Assembly: GCF_000687755.1 (NCBI RefSeq) | Contig: NZ_JHXN01000008.1 | Location: 1-64,000, forward strand | Direction of reading: 5' to 3' | Length of the DNA: 64,000 bases | DNA from: Taylorella asinigenitalis ATCC 700933 | Lineage (GTDB): Bacteria > Pseudomonadota > Gammaproteobacteria > Burkholderiales > Burkholderiaceae_B | Part shown: positions 30,193 to 41,713 of the stretch, in pieces | Layout: each line of letters opens with the position of its first letter | Numbering within the stretch: position 1 is the stretch's first letter | Translations under genes and position numbers: made by a program | Notes under the pieces: model-generated | Told to the model about the DNA's origin: nothing | The model's database searches: none | Seen by the model: the letters and a program-made list of their open reading frames with translations, nothing else

Positions 30193-31275
30193 CTACGCCA
30201 GACATTGATTTAGTCCCTCAGTGAACACATCGTGCGGCAGATTTTTTCCGATAAATACGATTTTGCTTTGTTTCTTAGAAGAGCCCCACGGTTGTCCAGG
30301 ATTTGTACCCAAGACCATATGCACACCTTGAAGTAGGAATTTTACAGGTGCCCCTTTGATATAAATGATACCCTTGTAACGATACATATCAGGCCCATAA
30401 ACTTGCACAAGCCCACTTAAGAATTCGTCTAAGCGAACTGGGTCAAATGGCTTATCTGAAGTATATACAAATGCCTTTATCGCATCGTTGTGATGTGAGT
30501 GGTGGTGGTCATGGTGATGGTGATGTTGATGGTGATGATCGTGGTCATGTTCATGTTCATGGTGGCAATGCTCCCCGCACTCATGGTCGTGTTCATGTTC
30601 ATCATCTTCGCATTTTAAAAATTCTGGGTCTATCTCCAAAATTTCATTCAAATTAAATCCAGACACACTTAGAATTTTCTTAAGGTCAACTTCACCGAAG
30701 TTCACAGGCATAATTTCTGCACGTGGATTCATATGAACTAGTCTATGACGTAGGTCCTCGTATTCTTCTTTGCTTACTAAATCAACTTTAGAAATTAATA
30801 TCCTATCAGCAAAACCCACTTGAGTTTGAGCTTCAATCTCATTTGTTAATGTGTCCATACCATGTTTTGCATCTACAATGGTAATAACTGCATCTAGCCT
30901 ATAGAATGCGGCTACTTCATCGTTAAGAAAGAAGGTTTGGCAAATAGGGCCTGGATTTGCAACACCCGTGGTTTCTATAATAACTCTCTCGAAATTACTT
31001 TCACCTGAGTCTAATCTAGCTTTTAAATCTAAAAGTGTATTCTCTAAGTCCACGCGAACAGAACAACAAATACATCCATTTTTTAATTCGATTATTTCTT
31101 CGCCAGTGGATTGAATCAAAATCTCATTATCGATATTTTCTTCACCGAATTCATTTTCGATAACGGCAATGCGTTGTCCGTGAGACTCTGTAAGTATTCT
31201 TTTAAGAAGGGTAGTTTTACCTGCACCTAAAAATCCAGTCAGTACAGTAACTGGGATCATATTTTTCTGTTGCAT
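30193..31275 (-). CDS. COG0523 (CobW/ZNG1-like) metallochaperone GTPase with His-rich loop
   Basis: 360 residues. Walker [12 protein letters not shown], the metal motif GCICCSVR (CxCC), the SKVD G4 motif, then a long His/Asp/Glu loop (about residues 225-265) with over twenty His. A C-terminal CobW_C domain ends with [11 protein letters not shown]. The start may be MIPVTVLTG at 31260. Adjacency to zur and znuCB points to zinc transfer under zinc limitation and not to cobalamin synthesis. Encoded 36 bases downstream of zur, so probably co-transcribed. Confidence 0.88.
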   Translation of the reverse strand: MQQKNMIPVTVLTGFLGAGKTTLLKRILTESHGQRIAVIENEFGEENIDNEILIQSTGEEIIELKNGCICCSVRVDLENTLLDLKARLDSGESNFERVIIETTGVANPGPICQTFFLNDEVAAFYRLDAVITIVDAKHGMDTLTNEIEAQTQVGFADRILISKVDLVSKEEYEDLRHRLVHMNPRAEIMPVNFGEVDLKKILSVSGFNLNEILEIDPEFLKCEDDEHEHDHECGEHCHHEHEHDHDHHHQHHHHHDHHHSHHNDAIKAFVYTSDKPFDPVRLDEFLSGLVQVYGPDMYRYKGIIYIKGAPVKFLLQGVHMVLGTNPGQPWGSSKKQSKIVFIGKNLPHDVFTEGLNQCLA

Positions 31276-31311
31276 ATATGGATAATTTCTTTTATTAAAT
31301 AATCTTACATT

Positions 31312-31803
31312 TTAAAAGAAAATATGTTTTTGGCGGCACTCACTACAAATAGAACGAATTTCTGTTTTGGGAGAGCGGTTTTCAAATCCTGCAGATTCTA
31401 AAAGGGATGTGATAAAGGGTGAGATATCGGTTGGGTCAAGTTCTTGAACTTTATTACATCTAGAGCATACGGCAATAACGCTTATATCATCTTGGCTTTC
31501 TTCGTCTTCGTGATCAAAATTATTACATGCAACCCAACCGTTGATAGTGTCTACTCTGTGTACAAATCCTTCTTGAACAAGAAAATCAAGGGCTCTATAA
31601 ACAGTTGCTGGCTGAGAGCTTTTATGATGAGCTTTCATCATATCGAGTAACTCATACGCTTTAAGACTACGGGCAGCCTGAAGAAGTAGTATTAAAACCT
31701 GTGAGCGAATGGGTGTGAGGCGAAGTCCTCTTTGATTGCAAATTTCTGTTGCTTGCTTAATACGGTCCTGGATATTTGCAGTGAGAATTTTAGGGGCTGC
31801 CAT
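31312..31803 (-). CDS. zur: Zinc uptake regulator, Fur family
   Basis: 163 residues: winged helix (RLTPIRSQVLILLLQAA, SQPATVYRALDFL) and the dimer domain with metal ligands (WVACNNFDHEDEES, CSRC and CSEC Cys pairs). The Cys4 structural zinc site and the zinc genes on both sides identify it as Zur and not Fur. It should repress both its own operon and znuCB through the palindrome at 31822-31833. Confidence 0.88.
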   Translation of the reverse strand: MAAPKILTANIQDRIKQATEICNQRGLRLTPIRSQVLILLLQAARSLKAYELLDMMKAHHKSSQPATVYRALDFLVQEGFVHRVDTINGWVACNNFDHEDEESQDDISVIAVCSRCNKVQELDPTDISPFITSLLESAGFENRSPKTEIRSICSECRQKHIFF

Positions 31804-31816
31804 AGACTTGCTTAAT

Positions 31817-31846
31817 TTGATATGTTATAACATTGTGAAATAATAT
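31817..31846. promoter_or_regulatory. Zur box overlapping a promoter in the divergent zinc region
   Basis: ATGTTATAACAT (31822-31833) is a perfect 12-bp palindrome matching the core of Zur operators. It lies between TTGATA (31817-31822) and TAATAT (31841-31846), an 18-base-spaced promoter reading toward znuC. A second half-like site, ATATAACGAT, follows at 31843. The divergent zur start is 14-19 bases to the left. Confidence 0.72.
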
Positions 31847-31928
31847 AACGATACTATGTATCATTAAGAGTTGAGATATTTTATATTCAATTCTTTACAT
31901 ATTATTGAAACCCGTAAGTCGTTATTAG

Positions 31929-32084
31929 GTGGATACCATAGAAAAGCGCGATACGAACCATAATCATGATCACGGAAAGGTTAAACGTAGTTTGCTTACT
32001 TCTTCCGCTCTAAGCAGATTGGTCATGGTTCTGGTATTATTAGCGATTATGTGGTTTGTAGCTTTTAATCTACTTGAGTGGTAG
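31929..32084 (+). CDS. Small His-rich single-span membrane peptide ahead of znuC
   Basis: A 51-codon frame from GTG 31929 (a stop lies immediately upstream in frame). The N-terminus is hydrophilic with TNHNHDHGKVKR; the rest is one hydrophobic helix (LVMVLVLLAIMWFVAFNLLEW). It ends three bases before the znuC ATG, so it is almost certainly co-transcribed with znuCB from the Zur-type promoter. The His cluster suggests zinc contact. The ribosome-binding site is weak and I do not recognise the family. Confidence 0.5.
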   Translation: MDTIEKRDTNHNHDHGKVKRSLLTSSALSRLVMVLVLLAIMWFVAFNLLEW

Positions 32085-32086
32085 TT

Positions 32087-32803
32087 ATGGACGCGATTAG
32101 GTTATCAAACGTAACTCTGTATCATCCTCATCATACACACTCTCCAATCCTTAACGATGTGACGGGAGAATTTCAAGCAGGGTCTCTCACTGCAGTATAT
32201 GGGCCTAACGGCGCAGGAAAGACCATGCTCATGAAAACTTTGGCTGGGCTCATAAAGCCTGACCAAGGATGCGTTGACTACGCCCCTTCTCTCCATCGTG
32301 ATGTGAGTTTTGTGCCACAGATTAGTCACATCGATAGGGGCTTCGCAATAACTGTGGCCGACTTTGTGGCACTGGGAGCTGGTTATAGAGTTGGGCTCTT
32401 CAGTCGCTTTAGAGAGGAAGAACTCAGACTAATAGAGCACTCTCTCGAGCGAGTCGGTTTGCACAGTAGGTCAAATTGCCTCATTTCTGAACTATCGGGT
32501 GGGCAGATGCAACGCTTACTCATTGCCAGACTAATTCTAAGAGATCCCAAAGTTGTACTACTTGATGAGCCGTTTTCTGCGATAGATAACGATGCATTGC
32601 CACTTTTGATGCAAGTTATCCTCGATTTTATTGCGGACGGAAAAACTGTAATCGCCGTCTCCCACGATCAAAATCAAATTCGCACATATTTTCCGCAGAC
32701 TTTGCTTTTGTCGGGATGCGTTGTTTATTGGGGTGATACGGCAACTGCCTTAAATCCAGAGAATTTGTCGAAAGCTCGAGAGCTTGCTTTGAAGGGGTTC
32801 TAA
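32087..32803 (+). CDS. znuC: Zinc ABC transporter ATPase
   Basis: 238 residues from ATG 32087 (a GTG nine bases earlier also opens the frame). Walker A YGPNGAGKTML, signature LSGGQMQRL, Walker B VVLLDEPFSAID, H-loop SHD. Coupled to znuB (TAATG). No binding protein (znuA) is in the cluster. Confidence 0.92.
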   Translation: MDAIRLSNVTLYHPHHTHSPILNDVTGEFQAGSLTAVYGPNGAGKTMLMKTLAGLIKPDQGCVDYAPSLHRDVSFVPQISHIDRGFAITVADFVALGAGYRVGLFSRFREEELRLIEHSLERVGLHSRSNCLISELSGGQMQRLLIARLILRDPKVVLLDEPFSAIDNDALPLLMQVILDFIADGKTVIAVSHDQNQIRTYFPQTLLLSGCVVYWGDTATALNPENLSKARELALKGF

Positions 32804-33663
32804 TGTACGAATTTTTTATTGAGCCCTTTGTTGTCGACCTTACCATGTCATATGCCCTTGTAGCGGGCCTATTTCTGTGCATCTCCGCAAGTGTGCTTGG
32901 TGTATTTTTGGTTATCCGTCGCATGAGCTTGGTGGCTGATGCGATGTCTCACGCTTTGCTTCCAGGAGTAGCAATTGGGATGATGATCGCAGGGTCCGCA
33001 TCGCTTGTTGTGCTTGCGGGTGGCGTAATAACGGGGCTGGTAGTGGCTATCGGGGCAGGTATTATTATGCAAAATACGCATCTGAAAGAGGATGCGAGCT
33101 TTGCGACTACCTATATTTTGTCCCTCTCTTTAGGTATGATTTTAGTTGGCAATGACGGACACGAGCTCTCCCATATTCTTTTTGGAACTATTTACAATAT
33201 TTCGGATATCGATATATGGGTCATACTGATTGTTAGCAGTGTAACCATGATTTTGCTTGCTTTGTTTTACCGTCCAATTGTTATGGAATGTCTCGACCCT
33301 TTATTCATGAGAATGGACGGCGGTCTTGGGCGAATTACACATCTTTTGTTTTTAGTAATGTTAGCTTTTAACTTAGTTGCTGGGTACAAGGTACTAGGAA
33401 CTTTATTAGTAGTTAGTGTGATGCTACTGCCTGCGATTACTTCTACATTTGTTACAAGAAGTTTAGAGCGTCAAATCGTTCTATCCGCAATAATATCGCT
33501 TTGCATTTTGTATTTTGGTCTTGTAATTGCCTACAATTATAATTTTCCTCCTTCCGCTATAATCGCCATTTTAGGCGGTGTTTGCTATGTAGTAGCATTA
33601 CTTTTTGGTGCTCAAAAAGGGATACTACGCCGCACTAGTAAGATTCAAGCTTCCCCTGTTTAA
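32803..33663 (+). CDS. znuB: Zinc ABC transporter permease
   Basis: 286 residues with eight or so membrane helices and ABC-3 family segments SLVADAMSHALLPGVAIG and YKVLGTLLVVSVMLLPA. Overlaps znuC by one codon base. Imports zinc from the periplasm with ZnuC and a binding protein encoded elsewhere. Confidence 0.92.
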   Translation: MYEFFIEPFVVDLTMSYALVAGLFLCISASVLGVFLVIRRMSLVADAMSHALLPGVAIGMMIAGSASLVVLAGGVITGLVVAIGAGIIMQNTHLKEDASFATTYILSLSLGMILVGNDGHELSHILFGTIYNISDIDIWVILIVSSVTMILLALFYRPIVMECLDPLFMRMDGGLGRITHLLFLVMLAFNLVAGYKVLGTLLVVSVMLLPAITSTFVTRSLERQIVLSAIISLCILYFGLVIAYNYNFPPSAIIAILGGVCYVVALLFGAQKGILRRTSKIQASPV

Positions 33664-33708
33664 CCACACAAAACAAGCCTTTCCAATAGCCCTATCTTTG
33701 TGCATCGA

Positions 33709-34656
33709 TTATTTTCGTTGCTTTTTCTTCGCACGTGGATGTGCCTTATCGTAGACTTCGGAGAGATGTTGAAAGTCTAATCTCGTATATAGTTGCGTAG
33801 TAGATATTTTAGAGTGACCTAGCAAATCCTGCACTGCACGCAAATCTTGAGAAGACTGCAATAGATGACTAGCGAAACTGTGTCTTAAAACATGAGGATG
33901 AATATTTGATGGGATATTTGTTTTTGCAGCAAGTTTTTTAAGCTGCAGTTGCACTACACGAGGCGAGATGCGCTTGCCCTTAGTGCCTAGAAACAAAGCA
34001 TATTTATCGCTTGCACTTGTCTTTGGGCTTTCCAATTCAACACGCCTCGAAAGCCAATCACGAATTGCCTCCTCAGCCTTCGCTCCAAGCGGAACAATAC
34101 GCGGTTTGCGGCCTTTACCGATAACAGTTATCTCATGTGCATCAAGATCAAGCCATCCTCGCGATTCATAGCTACCGCTTTTGTGAAATTCAATATCCAA
34201 ATTCACAAGCTCAGACAGACGCAGACCACTTGAATACAGTAGCTCGAACATCGCCTGATCGCGGGCGTGCACAGCAGAATTATCGTCCGTCTGAATACCC
34301 ACATCGAGCAGCATCTTCGCCTCATCCGCTGTCAATGCCTTCGGAAGCGGCCGTGCCACTTTCGGCGTCTTCACACCCAAAGTTGGATTCATATCCAACC
34401 CATATTTCAGCGAATACCATTTATAAAAATTGCGCCACGAAGATAAAATACGCATCAAAGAGCGAGGATTAAAATCCCTCGAATGTAAGGTGGCAATGCC
34501 TTGGCGAATCTCCATATTCGTTAATTCGCCCAGCTCCCTCTCGGGATAGAGTTCTGCGAGATGATTAAGATCACGCCTATAAGCGGCCACCGTATGAACC
34601 GAGGAATTTTTATCAATTCTCAGACTCTCAAGCCACTCATTTACGTAATCTGACAT
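33709..34656 (-). CDS. xerC: Tyrosine recombinase XerC
   Basis: 315 residues. SAM-like N-terminal domain (VHTVAAYRRDLNHL) and catalytic domain with Arg in SSGLRLSELVNLD, Lys in IGKGRKPR, HVLRHSFASHLL (HxxR), GHSKISTTQLYTR (nucleophile Tyr). With XerD it resolves chromosome dimers at dif. Last gene of a minus-strand run after gatCAB-dapF-DUF484, an order also seen as dapF-DUF484-xerC in Pseudomonas. Confidence 0.94.
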   Translation of the reverse strand: MSDYVNEWLESLRIDKNSSVHTVAAYRRDLNHLAELYPERELGELTNMEIRQGIATLHSRDFNPRSLMRILSSWRNFYKWYSLKYGLDMNPTLGVKTPKVARPLPKALTADEAKMLLDVGIQTDDNSAVHARDQAMFELLYSSGLRLSELVNLDIEFHKSGSYESRGWLDLDAHEITVIGKGRKPRIVPLGAKAEEAIRDWLSRRVELESPKTSASDKYALFLGTKGKRISPRVVQLQLKKLAAKTNIPSNIHPHVLRHSFASHLLQSSQDLRAVQDLLGHSKISTTQLYTRLDFQHLSEVYDKAHPRAKKKQRK

Positions 34657-34659
34657 AAG

Positions 34660-35343
34660 CTAAACTGGAGTTAATTCAGGAAAATCTTCTTCTTCTTCAC
34701 CCTGATCTAACCGTGACAATGCCGCCACCACCAAATCGTGAATCATCTGCAAAAATGTGGTCCCCATCTCATCACTAAAATGAGAAACAGAACGATGAGA
34801 AAACCCTAAAATACCAACAACACTATCTTTATAGTTAAGTGGAATAAGTGCAAAACTTCCAGATTCAGCTGTCCACCACTGCTTGATATCATCAAGTACC
34901 ATCGAGCCTAAGTATGGCTTCTCAAGCCCTTGAGCCCATTTTTTAACTTCCTCGTTTTTATAATTGTAAGGATGATTTTCGTTTATCAAATTCCACAACT
35001 TAAGTTCCACATTAAGCTCAGGAAAAACTTTTTGCAAACCAGTATGAATTACAAGTGGCAATTGATGTGGATTCTTTTCGGCCACTAATTGCACACACCA
35101 TTGCAAAATACTATCGTTTATTTGCTTATTATCGTCTGCAACTGTAGCTAGAACTTCAAGGCCTTCTTCGAGAATAGAATTACGAGCACGTAAAGTGTTT
35201 ATTTGCTTTTCAAGTAATGAGATGGTCCCACTTCCATTCGGATCAGGCACTTTCATCGAAATAAATAATTCCTCATATTGCATAAAAAAATCGGGGTTTT
35301 CCGACAAAAAATTTGCAATCTCTTGAGCCTTTTGATCATTCAT
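34660..35343 (-). CDS. DUF484 (GAF-like) protein
   Basis: 227 residues beginning IANFLSENPDFFMQYEELF, typical of DUF484, followed by a coiled coil and a GAF-like domain. It lies between dapF (eight-base overlap) and xerC (three-base gap), its usual place. Biochemical role not known. Confidence 0.88.
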   Translation of the reverse strand: MNDQKAQEIANFLSENPDFFMQYEELFISMKVPDPNGSGTISLLEKQINTLRARNSILEEGLEVLATVADDNKQINDSILQWCVQLVAEKNPHQLPLVIHTGLQKVFPELNVELKLWNLINENHPYNYKNEEVKKWAQGLEKPYLGSMVLDDIKQWWTAESGSFALIPLNYKDSVVGILGFSHRSVSHFSDEMGTTFLQMIHDLVVAALSRLDQGEEEEDFPELTPV

Positions 35344-36244
35344 TTGTTAATACCTCTTTCGGAATGTCCGACAGTAATTTATCGATATCGATTTGGCCTT
35401 CAAACACCGTAGTCGCAGGCCCTCTCATACACACGTTCGAGCCATCATAGCTAATTTCAATAGTGCCGCCACGCATATTAACACTAACAGGGCTCTCTAA
35501 TAAGCCACGTCGAATACCCGAGACAACGGCCGCACAAGCCCCCGTCCCGCATGCGAATGTTTCTCCCGCACCTCGCTCATAGACCCTAAGATTAATTTCA
35601 TGAGCCGATAAAATCTGCATAAACCCTGCATTTATGCGGTTTGCAAAGTAGGGGTGTGATTCAATTAGAGGTCCCTGAGATTGTACAGGTGCCGTCTGAA
35701 CATCATTTACGATTTGAACTGCGTGTGGATTGGCCATGCTTACGACCGTTATTTCTATGGTGCTTCCATTATTTAGTGGCAATGCCCACACATCCGCTTC
35801 ATTTTCTTTTCGCAAGCTTAATCCTTGCGTATCAAATCCCACATTTTCCGCATCAAATGAAGCAGGGCCCATATCAACGGTGACGGATGAATCATCGTTT
35901 CTATATAAGCTAATAACGCCTGTTGCGATTTCAGCTTTAATCGGATTGCGTCCAGAGAGATGCTTTTCATGAACAAACTGAACAAAGCAACGGGCACCAT
36001 TACCGCAATTTTCAACTTCAGATCCGTCCGAATTAAATATTCGATATTTGAAATCGGCTTCTGGATGGCTTGGATTTTCAACAATAAGAACTTGGTCCGC
36101 GCCTACACCAAACTGTCTGTGGGCAATGGCACGGATAATTTCAGGCGTAATTTCAAGAAAATCACTAACGGCATCGAGGATCACAAAATCATTTCCCACG
36201 CCATGCATCTTAGTAAATTTCCAAATTCTGTGCCCTGTAATCAT
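35336..36244 (-). CDS. dapF: Diaminopimelate epimerase
   Basis: 302 residues; converts LL- to meso-diaminopimelate for lysine and peptidoglycan. The two catalytic Cys are in NCGNGARCF and [12 protein letters not shown]-terminal [12 protein letters not shown] is canonical. The start overlaps the gatB stop (ATGA). Confidence 0.95.
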   Translation of the reverse strand: MITGHRIWKFTKMHGVGNDFVILDAVSDFLEITPEIIRAIAHRQFGVGADQVLIVENPSHPEADFKYRIFNSDGSEVENCGNGARCFVQFVHEKHLSGRNPIKAEIATGVISLYRNDDSSVTVDMGPASFDAENVGFDTQGLSLRKENEADVWALPLNNGSTIEITVVSMANPHAVQIVNDVQTAPVQSQGPLIESHPYFANRINAGFMQILSAHEINLRVYERGAGETFACGTGACAAVVSGIRRGLLESPVSVNMRGGTIEISYDGSNVCMRGPATTVFEGQIDIDKLLSDIPKEVLTNE

Positions 36245-37695
36245 TTTAGTTTTTCAGCCAATACTTCGTTAACTTGAGCAGGATTTGCCTTCCCTTTAGC
36301 CACTTTCATAACTTTGCCCACTAAGGAATTAAACGATTTTTGCTTGCCTGCTTTAAATTCGGCAACAATATCCGCATTCTCCGCTAAGACTTGATCAATC
36401 ATCGCAGAAATTGCACCTCTATCATTGATTTGTTTAAGCCCTTTAGCTTCAATAATTGCATCTGGATCGCCGGCATTTTCGCCACTCCACATGGATTGAA
36501 AAACGTCTTTAGCGATTTTGCTTGATATGGTTTTATCTTCAATGCGCTTAATCAATGTGGCCATATGTTCCGCAGAAATAGGGCATTGATCGAAACCTAT
36601 TTCTTCGCGATTTAGATTTGCCGAGATATCGCCCATAATCCAGTTAGCGACAAGCTGAGCATTTTGGCTTCCAGCAAGTGATAGGAGTCTCTCGAAATAG
36701 TCTGCCATCTCACGAGATTGGGTAAGTTGAGCTGCATGATACTCAGAAAGCCCGAAATCTTTGCTATATCTAGCTTTGCGAGTTTGTGGAAGTTCAGGCA
36801 TTTCGCTGCGAACTTTTTCAATCCACGCATCATCGATATGAAGAGGCGGAAGGTCGGGACAAGGGAAATATCTATAATCATGTGCATCTTCTTTTGAACG
36901 CATGCTTCTAGTTTCATCATTTATATCGTCGTAAAGACGAGTTTCTTGAGTTACTTTTCCGCCGTCTTCGATAAGCTCAATTTGTCTGCGAGCCTCATAT
37001 TGAATCGCCTTTTCCATAAACTTAAATGAGTTTAAGTTTTTAATCTCAGTACGTGTACCAAACTCAGTTGAACCCTTAGGTCTTACGGAGATATTAACGT
37101 CGCAACGGAAAGAACCTTCCTGCATATTTCCATCGCATACACCCAACCATACTACAAGACTATGTAATGCTCGTGCATATGCAACCGCCTCAGCCGCTGA
37201 TCTAATTTCAGGCTCAGTCACAATCTCAAGCAATGGAGTACCTGTGCGATTTAAGTCGATGCCTGATGATTTTTCGCCTAATGGACCTTCAAAATCCTCA
37301 TGCAATGATTTGCCCGCATCTTCTTCCAAATGAGCACGAGTCAAATTTACAGTGTGCTCCGTTTCACCTACATAGAACTTAACTTTTCCACCCACAACAG
37401 TTGGGTCTTCATATTGCGAAGTCTGATAATTTTTAGGTAGGTCGGGATAAAAATAATGCTTGCGAGCAAAAATCGAAATAGGTGCAATTTTCGCTTCAAC
37501 CGCAATACCAAACGCTATTGCACGCTCTACCGCTCCATAATTCATTACTGGCAATGTCCCCGGCAACGCCAAATCCACTGCATTCGCCTGAGTATTTGGC
37601 TCAGCTCCAAATGCTGTACTACTACCAGAGAATATTTTTGATTTAGTCGATAGCTGTGCGTGTGTCTCAAGACCGATAACAATTTCCCATTCCAT
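36241..37695 (-). CDS. gatB: Asp/Glu-tRNA amidotransferase subunit B
   Basis: 484 residues: [17 protein letters not shown] at the N-terminus, [24 protein letters not shown], and the C-terminal YqeY-like tRNA-binding domain. It activates mischarged Glu-tRNAGln or Asp-tRNAAsn. The start abuts the gatA stop. Confidence 0.97.
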   Translation of the reverse strand: MEWEIVIGLETHAQLSTKSKIFSGSSTAFGAEPNTQANAVDLALPGTLPVMNYGAVERAIAFGIAVEAKIAPISIFARKHYFYPDLPKNYQTSQYEDPTVVGGKVKFYVGETEHTVNLTRAHLEEDAGKSLHEDFEGPLGEKSSGIDLNRTGTPLLEIVTEPEIRSAAEAVAYARALHSLVVWLGVCDGNMQEGSFRCDVNISVRPKGSTEFGTRTEIKNLNSFKFMEKAIQYEARRQIELIEDGGKVTQETRLYDDINDETRSMRSKEDAHDYRYFPCPDLPPLHIDDAWIEKVRSEMPELPQTRKARYSKDFGLSEYHAAQLTQSREMADYFERLLSLAGSQNAQLVANWIMGDISANLNREEIGFDQCPISAEHMATLIKRIEDKTISSKIAKDVFQSMWSGENAGDPDAIIEAKGLKQINDRGAISAMIDQVLAENADIVAEFKAGKQKSFNSLVGKVMKVAKGKANPAQVNEVLAEKLK

Positions 37696-39206
37696 TATGC
37701 AATCTCCAACTCACGTAAATGCCAATCAGTATGTTGCTGATAAATATGACCAAGTGCAAGTAATGCACCCTCATCAAAATGCTTACCGACAATCTGTAAA
37801 CCAATAGGACGCCTACCCGAAACACCGCCAAATCCGCATGGAATGGACATTCCAGGCAAACCAGCCAAACTAACGCCAAGTGTATAAATATCCGCAAGCC
37901 AATCAGCCGTCACATCGTCCGAATTTTCGCCTATGTTTTTAGCGACGGTTGGTGTAACTGGGCCTACAATAAAATCGCATTCTTCTTTTAAAGCATGGTC
38001 AAAATCCTGAGCCAACAATCTGCGCACCTTCTGAGCTTGCAAATAATATGCATCATAGTATCCGTGTGATAACACATATGTGCCCACCATAATGCGACGT
38101 TGCACTTCAGGGCCAAAACCCTCAGAGCGCGAACGCGATACCATCTGCTCTATACCCTGATAATCCGAACTTCTATGCCCATATCGCACACCATCGTATC
38201 GTGATAGATTGCTCGAAGCCTCTGCTGGTGCAATTACATAATATGCAGGGATAGCAAATTTTGTCCGTGGCAATGACACCTCGACTCGCCTTGCTCCCAG
38301 TTCCACCATCTTCTCGATAGCCGCCTCAGTAGCAGCTCTTACTTCATCAGATAGTCCTTCTGTGAAGTACTCTTTAGGAACACCGATTCGTAAACCTTCA
38401 AGCGGTTTAGAACCTTTGTTTTCGAACTTTTCTAGTGCGGTTTTAAACTCTGCTTTGACGCGTCCTTGCTTGTTTTCAGAAGATCCACAAACTTGAAGCG
38501 ATGTTGAATCTTTTGGATCAAATCCAGACATAATATCAAGCATTTCTACTAGGTCTTCACATGAATGTGCGATAGGACCCGCCTGATCTAAGCTTGAAGC
38601 AAAAGCTATCATGCCATAACGTGACACTGTGCCATAAGTAGGCTTTATACCAGATACACCACAAAGGGCAGATGGTTGTCTAACAGATCCCCCTGTGTCA
38701 GTACCTGTAGTAGCACAAACAATGCCTGCAGCTACAGCGGCAGCCGAGCCACCTGAAGAACCTCCTGGTACAGCTTCTAAATCCCAAGGGTTTAAGCATG
38801 GACCAAAAGAGGAATTTTCATTTCCAGAGCCCATAGCAAATTCATCGCAATTTAGTTTACCGATATTAACGGAGCCGACTGCATTTAAATGCTCAACTAC
38901 AGTGGCATCAAAAGGAGATACATAAGATTCAAGCATTTTGCTTGCAGCTGTAGTTCTCCAGCCCTTTGTTACGAATATGTCCTTATGTGCAATAGGTATG
39001 CCTGTTAATGCGGTTTGACGACCCTCTGCAATCATCTGATCTGCAATCTTCGCTTGAGCTAAAGTTAACTCTGGATCGATATGTAAAAATGCATTTAATT
39101 TTGAGAGTTTTTCGGCTTTCTCTAAACTTAGCTTAGCAAGTTCAGAAGCACTAATCTCTTTGTTATCCAGGGCTTTGCGCACTGAATTTATTGATGTTAG
39201 ACGCAT
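37695..39206 (-). CDS. gatA: Asp/Glu-tRNA amidotransferase subunit A
   Basis: 503 residues of the amidase-signature family: Lys in PIAHKDIF, the Ser-cisSer-Lys region in [15 protein letters not shown], and [11 protein letters not shown] with the nucleophile Ser. It releases ammonia from glutamine for the GatCAB reaction. Separated from gatC by 169 bases, which include a hairpin. Confidence 0.97.
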   Translation of the reverse strand: MRLTSINSVRKALDNKEISASELAKLSLEKAEKLSKLNAFLHIDPELTLAQAKIADQMIAEGRQTALTGIPIAHKDIFVTKGWRTTAASKMLESYVSPFDATVVEHLNAVGSVNIGKLNCDEFAMGSGNENSSFGPCLNPWDLEAVPGGSSGGSAAAVAAGIVCATTGTDTGGSVRQPSALCGVSGIKPTYGTVSRYGMIAFASSLDQAGPIAHSCEDLVEMLDIMSGFDPKDSTSLQVCGSSENKQGRVKAEFKTALEKFENKGSKPLEGLRIGVPKEYFTEGLSDEVRAATEAAIEKMVELGARRVEVSLPRTKFAIPAYYVIAPAEASSNLSRYDGVRYGHRSSDYQGIEQMVSRSRSEGFGPEVQRRIMVGTYVLSHGYYDAYYLQAQKVRRLLAQDFDHALKEECDFIVGPVTPTVAKNIGENSDDVTADWLADIYTLGVSLAGLPGMSIPCGFGGVSGRRPIGLQIVGKHFDEGALLALGHIYQQHTDWHLRELEIA

Positions 39207-39344
39207 GAAATTTAATTAAGAAATTTTGTTTAAATTATTTTAATACAAACAACTCTATGAACTTCCTAAGACTTAAACTAATGGCTTAGTTATGAATGTA
39301 ATTTAGGGTAAGAAGTCGTTTAGTACTTATCTATAGAAATATCA

Positions 39345-39377
39345 AAATTAATGCCAGCTGACATGAGGCATTAATTT
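39345..39377 (-). terminator. Hairpin after gatC
   Basis: AAATTAATGCC and GGCATTAATTT form a perfect 11-bp stem with an 11-base loop overlapping the gatC stop. Only a short T run follows on the minus strand, so it may attenuate transcription into gatA or stabilise the gatC mRNA end. Confidence 0.5.
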
Positions 39378-39684
39378 ATTCGATAACTTTAGGTACCAAA
39401 AATAAACCTTCGGATTTAGCTGGAGCATTAGACATCAAAGATTCTCTCTCTGGTACACCTGAAGTCTCTGTAACTATATCGTCTCTTAGACGAAGACTTA
39501 TGGTTTGGTTCAGTGATAGTGGGTGAGAAAGTGGCTCTACGTTACTAGTTTCAACTGACTGCAGAGTCTCTATAAGACTAAACATATCATTAAGCTCGCT
39601 GTTTAGCTGCTTATGGGCTTCTGAGTCTAGTTCAAGACGTGCTAATTTTGCTATGCGAGTGATATCGGTTGAATCAAGAGACAT
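39376..39684 (-). CDS. gatC: Asp/Glu-tRNA amidotransferase subunit C
   Basis: 102 residues: ITRIAKLARLELDSEAHKQL and LNDMFSLIETL, a helical belt that ties GatA to GatB. It is divergent from mreB, with 85 bases between them. Confidence 0.94.
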   Translation of the reverse strand: MSLDSTDITRIAKLARLELDSEAHKQLNSELNDMFSLIETLQSVETSNVEPLSHPLSLNQTISLRLRDDIVTETSGVPERESLMSNAPAKSEGLFLVPKVIE

Positions 39685-39712
39685 AAGAAAAAATAATAGT
39701 CAATAGTGGTAA

Positions 39713-40810
<1,098 letters not shown>

Positions 40811-40834
40811 TTTTGTATATGATTTGGGGTCGTC

Positions 40835-41713
40835 ATGCCACAAGAGAAATCTTGGCGTTTATTTAAGGACGGAAATCTTTCCAGCTCTACTGTTCTATTG
40901 ATGATCATCTTCTGCGTGGCAGTGATGATTATCGATTCTAGAACAAGTTGGCTTACGCCTGTTCGTCAAACTCTTGCAGCTGTTATCGACCCTACATATC
41001 GCGTAGCAATTTGGCCTAAAAATATTATCGATAAAATTTATCGATGGTTTAATGCGGTAGATCTTGCTCAGCTTAGTGTTCAAGAGTCTCAAAGAAAATC
41101 TATTGACCTTACTCAGCTTCAAACTCAAGCATTGCAACTGACAGCAGAAAATGCTCAGCTGCGCAGATTGCTTGAACTTAAGGAAAATATTCCAGTTAAA
41201 TCGCTTGCTGTTGAGATTCTTTATATTCCTAATAATCCAGTTAAGGGAAATATTGTTCTTAATAAAGGTGAGCGAGAAGGTATAAAACCTGGTATGCCAG
41301 TTATTGGTGAAGGTGGCTTAGTTGGCCAAATCCAAAGAGCCTCAACTCGCACATCTGAGACGATTTTAATTACAGATGAATCAATTCAAATCCCTGCAAT
41401 TTTGGTGCGTAATGGGCTCAGAGTAGTAGTTTATGGTGCAGGTTCAGGCTATCCGCTGGAATTGCGTTATCTTTCTCCAGGGGCTGATATTAAGGTCGGT
41501 GATGAAGTAGTGACCTCTGGTATAGGTGGTATATATCCTTCAGGATTGGCTATAGGTAAAGTTATTCGTATAGATCAAAGTTCAGCTCAGGGGTTTGTTG
41601 TAGGGCTAGTAGAACCAATGGCTCGTCCTAATCGAAATAAACATTTTCTTGTTCTTAAAACTGAAGGTACTCAGAAAATCGAAGAATTAGATGAAGAGGG
41701 AAATCATGAATAA
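40835..41713 (+). CDS. mreC: Rod-shape protein MreC
   Basis: 292 residues: one N-terminal membrane span (about residues 16-33), a periplasmic coiled coil, then the beta-barrel region with NKGEREGIKPGMPVIGEGGL and SGIGGIYPSGLAIGKV. Links MreB to PBP2 in the periplasm. Confidence 0.95.
   Translation: MPQEKSWRLFKDGNLSSSTVLLMIIFCVAVMIIDSRTSWLTPVRQTLAAVIDPTYRVAIWPKNIIDKIYRWFNAVDLAQLSVQESQRKSIDLTQLQTQALQLTAENAQLRRLLELKENIPVKSLAVEILYIPNNPVKGNIVLNKGEREGIKPGMPVIGEGGLVGQIQRASTRTSETILITDESIQIPAILVRNGLRVVVYGAGSGYPLELRYLSPGADIKVGDEVVTSGIGGIYPSGLAIGKVIRIDQSSAQGFVVGLVEPMARPNRNKHFLVLKTEGTQKIEELDEEGNHE

Noticed and set aside
30480-30600. Tandem-repeat or microsatellite element of CATGGT-like units
   Set aside because: It is the codon repetition of the His/Asp loop in the GTPase, not an independent repeat.
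30447-30656. Gly/Asp/His-rich plus-strand frame
   Set aside because: Shadow of the His-rich loop of the COG0523 GTPase.
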